NCBI GenBank assembly: GCA_019638115.1
Contig: JAHBUK010000001.1
Coordinates: forward strand, 638,238 to 702,237
Source: Flavobacteriales bacterium
GTDB lineage: Bacteria; Bacteroidota; Bacteroidia; Flavobacteriales_F; PHOS-HE28
Reading direction: 5' to 3'
DNA: 64,000 nucleotides
Under the pieces are notes generated by a model. It saw only the letters and a program-made list of their open reading frames with translations. It did no database searches and was not told the DNA's origin. Positions 7,883 through 16,671 of this stretch are shown in pieces (within the stretch, counting starts at the first letter, position 1; every line of letters starts with the position of its first letter). A program made the translations under genes and the position numbers.

Positions 7883-10800
7883 CGCTCGATGCATACGTGC
7901 CCGACTTTTACTGTTCCATCTGCGAACTCTACCCTGAGCATATAGATGCCCATCTCAGCACGTAGCTCCACCTGGCATTCATCTTCGTTCGACGCAATCT
8001 GCAGCGAGATGGGAATAGACCGGCCGGTTTGATCGAAGGCCTGTACGGATGCGATCTCCGAGCCTTGCTGCGACCGAATTCTGAAACTGCCTGTGGAGGG
8101 GTTGGGGAATATCAAAAGCCCTTGTGCAGCTACTCCTTCGTTAGCGCTCCACAATGACTCATTCTCGTTGCCTGCCGCAAGGCTCTTAAAGCTGTTGCCA
8201 GGCATGTCACAGGGATGAATAAAGGCATGGAACTCGGCGCCCGCTAATGCATGGAAGCCCGGGGTCAGACGGATCTCGCTCCCAGCCCGATAGGAAACAT
8301 CAAACCCTGGATCAACAACCGCTTCGGAGGTGATCGTACTGGTCACCTCCACAAAGGCGTTGCTGGTATGAGGAGACGCAAAGGTCAGGTCCTCATCCTC
8401 CGGACACCACAAGTTGTGTTCCCACAGGCCCCTACCGACCAGACCGGCCCTGATCCGATTGGCTTGATAACTGATCTCCAAACCCTTGCAGTTCACATGG
8501 GGCAGGTTCGTCCCTACCAATTGCCAGCCATCACCACTGGTTTTCAGCTTTTCATTCAGGAAGTACACCCCTACGTCAGTGGCAACGTACATGCCTCCAT
8601 CGCTGCCGCGCTCCAACGTAAAGCTCTCCCAGTCAACCCCAGTGTTCGGCAGTGCGCCCCACGTGTTGGTTGAGCCGGTCAGGTCGGTGACAATCACGTT
8701 GTTCATATCGTTGTAGTCGACCCTGAAGATCATCTCGGTCCCTTCTGGAAGGCCAGAGAAGAAGGAGCTTGAGGAGTAGGTGAAGTACAGGATGTCCGGA
8801 TCCTCGAAGTCTGTGTCTATGTCTGCGGCCCAAACATCCGTACGGGGGATCGATGGCATCTCCTGCCAACTTCCCTGCACCAAGACTGCTGCACCCCTGG
8901 CCATCGTGGTTCGGTAGAGTTTTTGACTACCCGCGAAGTAGGCATACAGATAATTCGGATCGGACCACGCGGAGTGGAGCCGCCAAATGCCATTGCCTCC
9001 AGGACCGATCAATGTCGCAAAGTCCGAGATCCACTCGAACGACCCTGTGGCCCCATGAGCAAGGGACCGGCGGATCTCGTTCGGCTGGGTCGACGATATC
9101 GCCCCCGGGATGTAGATCGCTGCAGGACGCCCTCGATCAATGGTCCCTTCTGTATTCCAATCGGGAACGCCCCATCCTCCAATCATGGCGCTTGTCGTTC
9201 CTCCTCCGTCTGAAGATTTAAACCAACTGTAATTCTGGTCCGACCAATACATGTATTGGCTCTCCCAAGGATCGATCATGGCTTGCTGGCCATCAGCTCT
9301 ACCGAGTTGCTTCCAATCAGGAGCCCAACCCGGGCCATGGGCACCAATGGTCAGGACATTACCATCATGGTACAGACCCAGGATCACATCGTCAGCCGTG
9401 GAATAGGATTCTCCCATGCGATGCACTTCCGCCACGCCCAAACCCTTGCCGCGCCATTCCCATGTGACCCCATGGTCCAGGGACAGATGCACCCCGCCAT
9501 GATTGGCCATCCACCAACGTTCGCCTGAGGTTGTCGGTTGACTGACGAAATCCTCCATGTCCACATGATACTGTTCCTCATTTGGCTCATTCATACCATA
9601 ATCTTCCCAAGTGCCAGAGATGTAGGTACTGTATCGCCCTAATTCTAATGCACTGTTCTCAATCATGATATCCTGTCCATTCTCTTGGGAGACCCCGAAA
9701 CTGTTTCCTGCGCCGTAGTCATGTTTAAAACTATCTCGTAGAGGTAACCCCCACATTCCTCCAATAGCATCGTCTACTCTGTAGAGTTCGTCGACTGCCC
9801 CTGTCTGCGGTAAATCATAGAACACATGCAGCGCATCCTCGCTTCCTGCTGCCTTGCTCACCTCAATGGTCACATGGTCTGCGTTGCGGTCCCACTTGAG
9901 ATGCTCCCTGTTCGCACCTGGCACTCCCGGCCTGAATGTATGCATCGGCTGGTTCGGCATTTCGGTCCAGGTCGCCCCACCATCGAGGGTCCTCATCAAT
10001 CGCCAGAAACGGACCTGATCGTTCTCCGAGTAGGACGCCTCATAGCGGACCGTAGCGTATAGCACATTGGAATTCGTGGGATGCATTTCCAGGTCGTAGA
10101 CGCGGCGTCCATCTATGAACGGATAGGATCCGTACGTAGCGTGGTTCAACACCGAAGGAGGTATTGGGATCGGGATCGGTTGCCAGGTGGGGTCGGTGTC
10201 GTTTGCGTTCGATGTTCTCCAGAGGGTGTGAGAAGTCGCTGCGTACAGAACATCTGGATCGTTGGGATCCGTAACGAGCTTAAAGATCTCAGACCATACG
10301 CCACCATTCGAGCTAAAGTCCTGCTGGTCAGCGATCCTATTCCAAGTTATCCCGTTATCGGTTGTCCGGTGTATACCGCCCGACCAGAAGATGTAGCCCG
10401 CGCTTGCTGCGAACCACGCGTCCGTGTCGCTGGTCCCGGTCTTGAACACGGCATGCCTACATCCGGACCGCTCCCACTGTTTGTCGCTGCCTGCATTGCT
10501 CCAGTTCAGCCCGGCATCGTCCGTATAGTAGATGCCGCCGATCACTGACCCACAGAGCATCACGTCTGGATCATTCGGATTGGTTGTTATGAAGTGAATC
10601 GGCCCAATGCCAGGTTGGGAGCCTTGCCCAATGCTCGTGAGTCCCAGATCGGGCTTGTCCGTGGGGCCCACTTCGTGCCAGTCACCTGAATTGCTGGTGT
10701 TGGCTTTAGACTGCATCGCCTGCAGTGCCGCTTGATAAGCTGAATAATACGCTTCGAAAGTATCGCCATCCTTTAGGCGGACGGTCCAGAAATCTTCCCA

Positions 10801-10995
10801 TTTCTTGAACGTTACGTAATCCCCGCCTTCATGGAAGTCGCTGCTGTCACCGGCTGCCACCAAGCTATCATAATGGCTCCGTAGCTGTGTCCTTAACTGG
10901 AAGAAGTCCTTTCCAGCATAGTCGACCGGCTTTTGCCCTTGCGAGTTGCTTGCAACTAATGCAAGCACCCAGAAAATGATCTTCGTCCCTTTCAT
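7879..10995 (-). CDS. Large T9SS secreted protein with BNR/sortilin-like propeller repeats
   Basis: This 1038-residue protein begins with a signal peptide (MKGTKIIFWVLALVASNSQG). Its body contains many BNR/VPS10-type Asp-box repeats, seen as repeated S/T-x-D-x-G-x-T-W segments such as TTDNGITWNRIA, TLDGGATWTEMP and SLDHGVTWEWRG; this predicts one or two beta-propellers. Near the C-terminus a segment with GSEIRLTPGFHALAGAEFHA resembles the linker domain often seen before sorting domains. The end is a T9SS type A domain (IFPNPSTGSFRIRS, IYMLRVEF). It is the second gene of a three-gene minus-strand operon, 10 nt after the SprB-like gene and overlapping the next by 4 nt. Such proteins may act as surface glycosidases or adhesins; neither is proven here. 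Confidence 0.85.
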   Translation of the reverse strand: MKGTKIIFWVLALVASNSQGQKPVDYAGKDFFQLRTQLRSHYDSLVAAGDSSDFHEGGDYVTFKKWEDFWTVRLKDGDTFEAYYSAYQAALQAMQSKANTSNSGDWHEVGPTDKPDLGLTSIGQGSQPGIGPIHFITTNPNDPDVMLCGSVIGGIYYTDDAGLNWSNAGSDKQWERSGCRHAVFKTGTSDTDAWFAASAGYIFWSGGIHRTTDNGITWNRIADQQDFSSNGGVWSEIFKLVTDPNDPDVLYAATSHTLWRTSNANDTDPTWQPIPIPIPPSVLNHATYGSYPFIDGRRVYDLEMHPTNSNVLYATVRYEASYSENDQVRFWRLMRTLDGGATWTEMPNQPMHTFRPGVPGANREHLKWDRNADHVTIEVSKAAGSEDALHVFYDLPQTGAVDELYRVDDAIGGMWGLPLRDSFKHDYGAGNSFGVSQENGQDIMIENSALELGRYSTYISGTWEDYGMNEPNEEQYHVDMEDFVSQPTTSGERWWMANHGGVHLSLDHGVTWEWRGKGLGVAEVHRMGESYSTADDVILGLYHDGNVLTIGAHGPGWAPDWKQLGRADGQQAMIDPWESQYMYWSDQNYSWFKSSDGGGTTSAMIGGWGVPDWNTEGTIDRGRPAAIYIPGAISSTQPNEIRRSLAHGATGSFEWISDFATLIGPGGNGIWRLHSAWSDPNYLYAYFAGSQKLYRTTMARGAAVLVQGSWQEMPSIPRTDVWAADIDTDFEDPDILYFTYSSSSFFSGLPEGTEMIFRVDYNDMNNVIVTDLTGSTNTWGALPNTGVDWESFTLERGSDGGMYVATDVGVYFLNEKLKTSGDGWQLVGTNLPHVNCKGLEISYQANRIRAGLVGRGLWEHNLWCPEDEDLTFASPHTSNAFVEVTSTITSEAVVDPGFDVSYRAGSEIRLTPGFHALAGAEFHAFIHPCDMPGNSFKSLAAGNENESLWSANEGVAAQGLLIFPNPSTGSFRIRSQQGSEIASVQAFDQTGRSIPISLQIASNEDECQVELRAEMGIYMLRVEFADGTVKVGHVCIER

Positions 10996-11005
10996 GGTGA
11001 ACGGA

Positions 11006-12241
11006 TCAATGCAATGCCTTCTCCAAGCGCTTCACCCTCTCCTCCAACTCCAGGATATACAAAGCCTGCTCCTCAACTGTCCTCACTAGGTTCCGCTGCA
11101 TCTCGCCCAAGGCCACACCACCTTGTTCCTCCAACATCGCCGCCGATGGTATCCCAGGCAGGTGCTTATTGCGCTTCAGGAACTCGCGTAACTCGCTCAG
11201 TGGCATGAGCCGGTAGCTGTCAGCGAATACATAGTCCGGCCAGTTACCGAGCTTCACCAACACATCGCGAGTGGCAATACCGTCCTCTACGAAGAGGCGG
11301 TATTCGTCCACAGGGCCCCCAGGCGGCTCCGTTCCGATGCCCACCTTGCCGCTTGTGCTGATCACCATACGCTGCACGTTGTTCGTATGGAAAGGCAGCC
11401 TCACGTTATTGACCGTCCCGATGAAGTTCGTGCCGTTGGTGTTCACGATATTCCCGCAGGTATACCAGGCCGATACACCATCACTACCGGGCTCCAAGCA
11501 CCATGGCTTATCGAAAAGGCTACGTAGCTCACCATTTTCATCCAGACCAAGCACACCGCTGCTCAGCCCCATTTTGATGCCACCACTAGCCAGCAAGCGC
11601 AGCTGTTCGGTACCCCCGGCCTTCAATACGAAGTCCGTGCTATCCGCAGTACCCAAGTAATGTGTTGAGGCATCCGTACCACTATTGCCGCCTTTCAACC
11701 AGCCTTCCTGGTCAGGCTGTGTCAGGTTGATCCGTTGTGACTTCACTTCACATCCGTTGGCGTCCACCACCACCACCATGTATCCGAATTTGTGGCCAAG
11801 CCCGGTCCGGGTCGAGGTAACAGCCCCATCGTTCCATTCATATTGATAAGGCACCACGCCACCCGTCACTGCGGTTTGCAGCGAGCCATTGAAGCAGTTC
11901 CAGCAACTGATGTTGTAATCGTTGGGATAGAGCGATGGGGTCAGGTTCACTTTAAGCACCGGCGGTTGCATCAGCGTGATGTCCACCTCCACTCGGCCCG
12001 TGTCCGAATCCAGAACGATCAGTTTATAATAGCCCGCTGGCAAGTTGCTTACCTGCGCCACCGAATCACCGTGCGACCAGGCGTAAGCGTACGGCGGTGT
12101 TCCCCCGGATACGTTGGCAGTGATACTCCCATCACTTTCCCCGAAACAACTGATGGCAAATCCGTTGTTATCGCTGGGCGTAAGGCTTGCCGACAAGGCC
12201 TGCGCCGCTGCTCGCTCAGCACTGAACAGCAACAGCGCCAT
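11006..12241 (-). CDS. SprB-repeat surface protein with C-terminal coiled-coil tail, start possibly phase-variable
   Basis: From the ATG at 12241 the protein has 411 residues. After the export signal there are SprB-type repeats (ISCFGESDGSITANVSGGTP, then YAYAWSHGD, and ISCWNCFNGSLQTAVTGGVV with YQYEWNDG). A tail-fibre-like region follows (GNSGTDASTHYLGT, GIKMGLSSG, GKVGIGTEPP), then a C-terminal segment (YRLMPLSELREFLKRNKHLP, GEMQRNLVRTVEE) and a coiled coil ending RVKRLEKALH. No T9SS domain is seen. Starting at 12241 leaves only a 14-residue signal peptide. The longer signal, including WKLIAM, would need the ATG at 12287, which is out of frame by one base across a 15-C tract. Likely role: adhesin or gliding-type surface protein. 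Confidence 0.75.
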   Translation of the reverse strand: MALLLFSAERAAAQALSASLTPSDNNGFAISCFGESDGSITANVSGGTPPYAYAWSHGDSVAQVSNLPAGYYKLIVLDSDTGRVEVDITLMQPPVLKVNLTPSLYPNDYNISCWNCFNGSLQTAVTGGVVPYQYEWNDGAVTSTRTGLGHKFGYMVVVVDANGCEVKSQRINLTQPDQEGWLKGGNSGTDASTHYLGTADSTDFVLKAGGTEQLRLLASGGIKMGLSSGVLGLDENGELRSLFDKPWCLEPGSDGVSAWYTCGNIVNTNGTNFIGTVNNVRLPFHTNNVQRMVISTSGKVGIGTEPPGGPVDEYRLFVEDGIATRDVLVKLGNWPDYVFADSYRLMPLSELREFLKRNKHLPGIPSAAMLEEQGGVALGEMQRNLVRTVEEQALYILELEERVKRLEKALH

Positions 12242-12260
12242 GGCGATCAGCTTCCACGGT

Positions 12261-12275
12261 GGGGGGGGGGGGGGG
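12261..12275. repeat. 15-bp poly-G/C tract at the start of the SprB-like gene
   Basis: Fifteen consecutive G on the plus strand (C on the coding strand) lie between a candidate ATG (12287) and an internal ATG (12241). With 14 or 17 bases the upstream ATG would be in frame with the gene; with 15 it is not. The tract also sits next to TATATA, so it could alternatively alter promoter spacing. Confidence 0.85.
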
Positions 12276-12604
12276 TATATAATGCATGGTGATGCGATAT
12301 GGAGTCTCGAACCTAATACACATTTGCCCGGTCCCGACGATCGGGGCAGCAAATTGCTGGTGGAAGTATACAGCCCCGATAGCTCTTGCAGCAGTTCCTG
12401 CGCATAGGTTTCCGCACGGCCCTTGGGCCATTCCAAGAAGACCGCTGCCATTCAGGACAAGCAACAGAGACCTGACCTATTGGCCGCTGCGCACTGATGG
12501 ACAAGAATGATCAACGGGAACGCGACCGGCTCAGCTATCAGATCAATAACATACACGGTCGATGGTGTAGGCGGTCGCACGACGATGCTATCAACTGATG
12601 GCAT

Positions 12605-12612
12605 CAAAGGTA
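12605..12612 (-). promoter_or_regulatory. Candidate -7 box TACCTTTG upstream of the SprB-like operon
   Basis: This exact TAnnTTTG on the minus strand lies about 318-364 nt upstream of the candidate starts. The long leader makes the assignment uncertain. Apart from this box, a hairpin (12621-12645) and the G tract, I see nothing recognisable in 12288-12665. Confidence 0.3.
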
Positions 12613-12620
12613 GCTTCCGA

Positions 12621-12645
12621 CCTATGTTCGTGCATCGAACATAGG
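12621..12645 (-). terminator. Perfect hairpin downstream of ruvB
   Basis: CCTATGTTCG and CGAACATAGG form a perfect 10-bp stem with a 5-nt loop (TGCAT), 20 nt after the ruvB stop. No T tract follows on the minus strand, so it may be an RNA-stabilising hairpin or a protein site rather than an intrinsic terminator. Confidence 0.45.
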
Positions 12646-12665
12646 CCTACCGGACAGCGATCCAC

Positions 12666-13691
12666 TCACTCGAACAAACTCCCCGGCTTCACGCTGGGTG
12701 CGCGGCCCAGGTGGCGGTAGGCCCGCTCGGTGGCCAGGCGGCCACGCGGGGTGCGCTGCAGGTAGCCTTCCATGATCAGGAAGGGTTCGTACACCTCCTC
12801 GATGGTGCCTGCTTCCTCCCCCACCGACGTGGCCACGGTGGTAAGGCCCACAGGACCGCCACCGAACTTGTCGATGATGGCGCCCAGGATGCGGTTGTCC
12901 ATCTCGTCCAGGCCATGGGCATCCACGTTCAGGGCTTTGAGGGCGTGTTGGGCAATGGCCAGGTCGATGGTACCGTCGCCTTGGATCTGTGCGAAATCGC
13001 GTACACGGCGCAGGAGCGCGTTGGCGATACGCGGGGTGCCCCGGCTGCGGCGCGCGATCTCATCGGCCGCCTCGTCGATGATGGGCACGTTCAGCAGGCC
13101 CGCGCTCCGCTTGATGATGCCTTTGAGCGTATCGCTGTCGTAGTAGTCCAGGCGGCTGTTGATGCCGAAACGCGCGCGCAGGGGTGCGGTGAGCAGGCCG
13201 CTGCGCGTGGTGGCCCCCACCAGTGTGAAGGGGTTCAGTGCGATCTGCACGGTGCGCGCATTGGGACCGGCATCGATCACCAGGTCGATGCGGTAATCCT
13301 CCATGGCGCTGTAGAGGTACTCCTCGATCACCGGGGTAAGGCGGTGGATCTCGTCGATGAAGAGCACATCATGCGGCTCCAGGTTGGTGAGCAGGCCGGC
13401 CAGGTCGGCGGGTTTGTCCAGCACAGGCCCGCTGGTGATGCGGATCCCCACGCCCATCTCGGCCGCGATGATGTTGGCCAGGGTGGTCTTGCCCAGGCCG
13501 GGCGGGCCATGCAGCAGTACATGATCGAGCGCTTCGCCACGCTGTTTGGCGGCCTGCACGAAGACCTTCAGGTTGTCGGTAACGGCCTTCTGCCCGGCGA
13601 ACTCCCCGAACTGGCGGGGACGCAACACCTGTTCCAGCTCCTTGTCGGAACTGCTGCGCTGTTCGCGGCGTACGTCGAAAGGCTCTGACAT
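12666..13691 (-). CDS. ruvB: Holliday junction branch migration DNA helicase RuvB
   Basis: This 341-residue protein has the normal RuvB length and order: an N-terminal [20 protein letters not shown], Walker [14 protein letters not shown], Walker [12 protein letters not shown], sensor 1 GATTRSG, and a C-terminal winged helix ([29 protein letters not shown]). RuvB is the hexameric ATPase that drives branch migration with RuvA during recombination and repair. The ATG at 13691 ([10 protein letters not shown]) is chosen because a -7 box TACCTTTG ends 6 nt upstream; longer in-frame extensions run through that promoter. No ruvA or ruvC is next to it. Confidence 0.97.
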   Translation of the reverse strand: MSEPFDVRREQRSSSDKELEQVLRPRQFGEFAGQKAVTDNLKVFVQAAKQRGEALDHVLLHGPPGLGKTTLANIIAAEMGVGIRITSGPVLDKPADLAGLLTNLEPHDVLFIDEIHRLTPVIEEYLYSAMEDYRIDLVIDAGPNARTVQIALNPFTLVGATTRSGLLTAPLRARFGINSRLDYYDSDTLKGIIKRSAGLLNVPIIDEAADEIARRSRGTPRIANALLRRVRDFAQIQGDGTIDLAIAQHALKALNVDAHGLDEMDNRILGAIIDKFGGGPVGLTTVATSVGEEAGTIEEVYEPFLIMEGYLQRTPRGRLATERAYRHLGRAPSVKPGSLFE

Positions 13692-13697
13692 GGTGGG

Positions 13698-13705
13698 CAA
13701 AGGTA
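13698..13705 (-). promoter_or_regulatory. -7 box TACCTTTG of ruvB
   Basis: Exact TAnnTTTG on the minus strand with 6 nt between the box and the ruvB ATG, implying a leaderless or nearly leaderless mRNA. No strong -33 element is seen. Confidence 0.5.
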
Positions 13706-13798
13706 CATGCGACGTTGTGCCGGGGAGCGATCGTGGGGCGTTGTTCGGGAGGTGTGTTGGAAGGGCGAACGGGGGAGCCTGAACAACGGGGGTTGACC

Positions 13799-14110
13799 CA
13801 CATGCCGTCCCTACGGGACTGGGTGACTGATGCGTGGATGTATCGGTGCTAACCATATGCCGTCCTTACGGGACTGGGTTAACGGTTCGTGGGTACATCG
13901 GTGCTATCCGTATGTCGTCCATGCGGGACTCGGTTTTCGGTACGTGGATACATCGGTGCCAACCATATGCCGTCCCTACGGGACTGGGTTAACGGTTCGT
14001 GGGTACATCGGTGCTAACCATATATCGTCCATACGGGACTGGGTGACTGATGCGTGGATGTATCGGTGCTAACCACATGCCGTCACTTCGGGACTGGGAA
14101 GCTGCGTGTG
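13799..14110. repeat. 55-bp tandem repeat array, six units, with internal palindromes
   Basis: The conserved word GGGACT occurs at 13815, 13870, 13925, 13980, 14035 and 14090, an exact 55-bp period. Units share the pattern CATATGCCGTCCCTACGGGA, then CTGGGTTAAC, then a CGTGG-TACATCGGTGCTAAC segment, with scattered substitutions. GTCCC-TAC-GGGAC in most units can form a hairpin. The period is not a multiple of three, so no continuous protein repeat is encoded. The array fills the gap between the outer-membrane-protein gene stop (14147) and the ruvB promoter. Confidence 0.9.
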
Positions 14111-14146
14111 CGGTTAGTACTGTCGACCGAATGGGGTCTCTGTACA

Positions 14147-14776
14147 CTACTCCTCACTTGGGCGCAGGTCCTTCCAGAGGTCGCCGAAGAAAACGCGCAG
14201 GCCGAAGGTGTAGATGGGGGCATTGAGGTTCTCGCCCAGCTTGTCGCCGGTCTGCAGCACCAGGCGGAAGCCCCAACCAGCGCCCACGCCGAGGTACTTG
14301 AGAAAGCGGTACTGAACGGTCATGGCCGGCTCGTAGATGAGCAGGCCGGTGCGTTGGTAGCGCTGTTTACGACCTGTCGCATCGCGGTATATGGTGGAGG
14401 CGCCACCTATTCCGAACTGCACGGGCAACCGCACTTCCCAAGGCCCACGTTGGTAAAAGGCATAGTCCACGTACGGCGAGATGTAGCCTACGCGGAGGCG
14501 AAGCGAAGTGGCACCGATCCCTGGGAGGTCCCGCACACGTTCCACGGGGGTGTAGAGAAAGCTGTAGCCAAGTCCGTATTGGAAACGCCTACCATGCTCC
14601 AACCCCACTTTTGCGCCCATGATGCGCACGTTCCGGTTGTTCACGAAGCTGCCGCGTATATCCAGCTTCACCACCAGCTTGGGCGGCTCCGCGGCGAAGA
14701 GCGCGATGCTGTCCAGCAACTGGCCCTTCCCCACCGTGGAAGCCGCGACCAACAGGATGGAAAGGAATACACGCAT
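14147..14776 (-). CDS. Outer-membrane beta-barrel-like protein
   Basis: This 209-residue protein starts at 14776 with a signal peptide (MRVFLSILLVAASTVGKGQ). The mature part alternates hydrophobic and polar residues in short strands rich in Tyr and Gly: FQYGLGYSFLYTP, LRLRVGYISPYVDYAFYQ, LGVGAGWGFRLVLQTG, YTFGLRVFFGDLWKDL. This suggests an 8-10-strand outer-membrane barrel of unknown function. No pfam-level match is recognised. It begins just downstream of the terminator of the oxidase operon on the same strand, so it likely has separate transcription. Confidence 0.65.
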   Translation of the reverse strand: MRVFLSILLVAASTVGKGQLLDSIALFAAEPPKLVVKLDIRGSFVNNRNVRIMGAKVGLEHGRRFQYGLGYSFLYTPVERVRDLPGIGATSLRLRVGYISPYVDYAFYQRGPWEVRLPVQFGIGGASTIYRDATGRKQRYQRTGLLIYEPAMTVQYRFLKYLGVGAGWGFRLVLQTGDKLGENLNAPIYTFGLRVFFGDLWKDLRPSEE

Positions 14777-14783
14777 GCTCCGG

Positions 14784-14821
14784 AAAAAAGGAATGTCCGC
14801 GACCAAAGGTGCGGACATTCC
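14784..14821 (-). terminator. Rho-independent terminator of the act-cox operon
   Basis: On the minus strand GGAATGTCCGC and GCGGACATTCC (14811-14821 and 14790-14800) form a perfect 11-bp stem with a 10-nt loop, followed at once by six T (14784-14789). It lies 34 nt after the subunit I stop codon, which fits it as the end of the long respiratory transcript. Confidence 0.9.
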
Positions 14822-14855
14822 CGGTGATCGGCCGTAGGACCGGATCGCGTTCGAA

Positions 14856-16649
14856 CTAGTGTTCCTCTTCGCCTTCGCTGAGGGGCACGGTCTGGGGCAC
14901 GTAATCCTCCTCCTTGCCAGGCTTGCTGTAGTCGTAGGGCCAGCGGTACACCACGGGCAGCGGGCCGGGCCAGTTGCCGTGGATGTGCTCCACCGGGGTG
15001 GTCCACTCCAGCGTGTTGCTCTTCCAGGGGTTCTGCACCGCCTTGGGACCGCGGTACATGCTGTAGAAGAAGTTGTAAGTGAAGATCACCTGGGCCATGG
15101 CGCCGATGATGGCGAACACCGTCACCAGCACGTTCAGGTCCATCACGCCATCGAACATGGCGAACTCCGTGTAGTTGTAGTAACGACGGGGAGCGCCGGC
15201 CAGGCCGATGAAGTGCATCGGGAAGAACACCCCGAAGGCGCACACGAAGGTGATCCAGAAGTGTGCGTAGCCGAGCTTGGTGTTCATCATGCGGCCGTAC
15301 ATCTTGGGGAACCAGTGGTAGATGCCCGCGAACATGCCGAAGATGGCGCTCATGCCCATCACGATGTGGAAGTGCGCCACCACGAAGTAGGTGTCGTGCA
15401 CGTTGATGTCCAGCGCGCTGTCGGCCAGGATGATACCCGTGAGACCGCCCGCGATGAAAGTGGCCACCAGACCGATGCTGAAAAGCATGGCCGGGGTGAA
15501 GATGATGTTACCGCGCCACAGGGTGGTGAGGTAGTTGAACACCTTCACGGCACTGGGGATGGCGATGAGCAGGGTGGTGAACACGAACACGCTTCCGAGG
15601 AAGGGGTTCATGCCGGTGAGGAACATGTGGTGACCCCACACGATGAAGCTCAGGAAGCCGATCGCCAGGATGGACCCGATCATGGCACGGTAGCCGAAGA
15701 TGGGCTTGCGGGCGTTGGTGGAGATGATCTCCGAGGTGATGCCCAGTGCGGGCAGCAGCACGATGTACACCTCCGGGTGACCGAGGAACCAGAACAGGTG
15801 CTGGAAGAGGATGGGACTGCCACCCATGTTGTCCAGCGCTTCACCGGCGATGTGGATGTCGCTGAGGTAGAAGCTGGTGCCGAGGGAACGGTCCAGGAGC
15901 AGGAGCAGTGCGGCGCTCAGGAGCACGGGGAAGCTGAGGATGCCCAACACCGCGGTGAGCAGGATGGCCCACATGGTCAGCGGCATGCGGGTCATCTTCA
16001 TGCCCTTGGTGCGCAGGTTGAGGATGGTGGCCACGTAGTTGAGGCCGCCCATCAGCGAGCTGGCGATGAAGAGGGTCATGCTCACCAGCCAGAGCGTCAT
16101 ACCGGCACCTGAGCCGGGTATGGCCTGGGGCAGCGCGCTCAGCGGGGGGTAAACGGTCCAACCGCTGGAAGCCGGGCCACCTTCCACGAAGAGGGAGGCC
16201 AACATCACCACGCTGCTGAGGAAGAAGAACCAGTAGCTCAACATGTTGATGAAGCCGCTGGCCATGTCGCGGGCGCCGAGCTGCAAGGGGATGAGCAGGT
16301 TGGCGAAGGTGCCGCTCAGGCCACCCGTGAGCACGAAGAACACCATGATGGTGCCGTGGATCGTGACCAGCGCCAGGTACATGTTCGGGTCCAACACACC
16401 TTCAGGCGCCCACTTGTCGCCCAGGAAGAAGTTGCTGAACGCGAAGCCTTCACCCGGCCAAGCCAGTTGAAGACGGAAAAGCAGGGACATGATCACCGCC
16501 ACCCAGGCCATCACGATGGCCGTGACCAGGAACTGCTTCCCGATCATTTTGTGGTCGTGCGAGAAGATCCACTTCGAAATGAAGCTCTCCTCGTGGTGGT
16601 GGTGAGCGTCGTGGCCGTGGTGGCCGGCGTGTGCGGTAGTGGCACCCAT
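14856..16649 (-). CDS. ctaD: Cytochrome c oxidase subunit I (A-type heme-copper oxidase)
   Basis: This 597-residue polytopic inner-membrane protein has the hallmarks of heme-copper oxidase subunit I. GHPEVYIVLLPALGIT holds a CuB His and the His-Tyr crosslink pair. WGHHMFLTGMNP holds the other two CuB His residues. HDTYFVVAHFHIVMG provides the heme ligands. The GHPEVY form indicates an A1-type D-channel Glu. It reduces oxygen to water and pumps protons. It follows subunit II by 22 nt and is the last gene of the act-cox operon, just before the terminator. No subunit III or IV gene follows, so other subunits must be encoded elsewhere. Confidence 0.97.
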   Translation of the reverse strand: MGATTAHAGHHGHDAHHHHEESFISKWIFSHDHKMIGKQFLVTAIVMAWVAVIMSLLFRLQLAWPGEGFAFSNFFLGDKWAPEGVLDPNMYLALVTIHGTIMVFFVLTGGLSGTFANLLIPLQLGARDMASGFINMLSYWFFFLSSVVMLASLFVEGGPASSGWTVYPPLSALPQAIPGSGAGMTLWLVSMTLFIASSLMGGLNYVATILNLRTKGMKMTRMPLTMWAILLTAVLGILSFPVLLSAALLLLLDRSLGTSFYLSDIHIAGEALDNMGGSPILFQHLFWFLGHPEVYIVLLPALGITSEIISTNARKPIFGYRAMIGSILAIGFLSFIVWGHHMFLTGMNPFLGSVFVFTTLLIAIPSAVKVFNYLTTLWRGNIIFTPAMLFSIGLVATFIAGGLTGIILADSALDINVHDTYFVVAHFHIVMGMSAIFGMFAGIYHWFPKMYGRMMNTKLGYAHFWITFVCAFGVFFPMHFIGLAGAPRRYYNYTEFAMFDGVMDLNVLVTVFAIIGAMAQVIFTYNFFYSMYRGPKAVQNPWKSNTLEWTTPVEHIHGNWPGPLPVVYRWPYDYSKPGKEEDYVPQTVPLSEGEEEH

Positions 16650-16671
16650 GGGTCGGTACTCCGGATTACGT

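Noticed and set aside
12216-12464. A short frame read from the ATG at 12287 with the current 15-C tract
   Set aside because: It gives a Pro run followed by non-coding-like residues and a stop; it is more likely the off state of the SprB-like gene.
13830-14072. An 80-residue open frame in the 55-bp repeat array
   Set aside because: The 55-bp period shifts frame every unit, so the frame is accidental and has no start context.
13799-14110. CRISPR array
   Set aside because: Units are contiguous and similar over the whole 55 bp with no unique spacers, and no cas genes are near.
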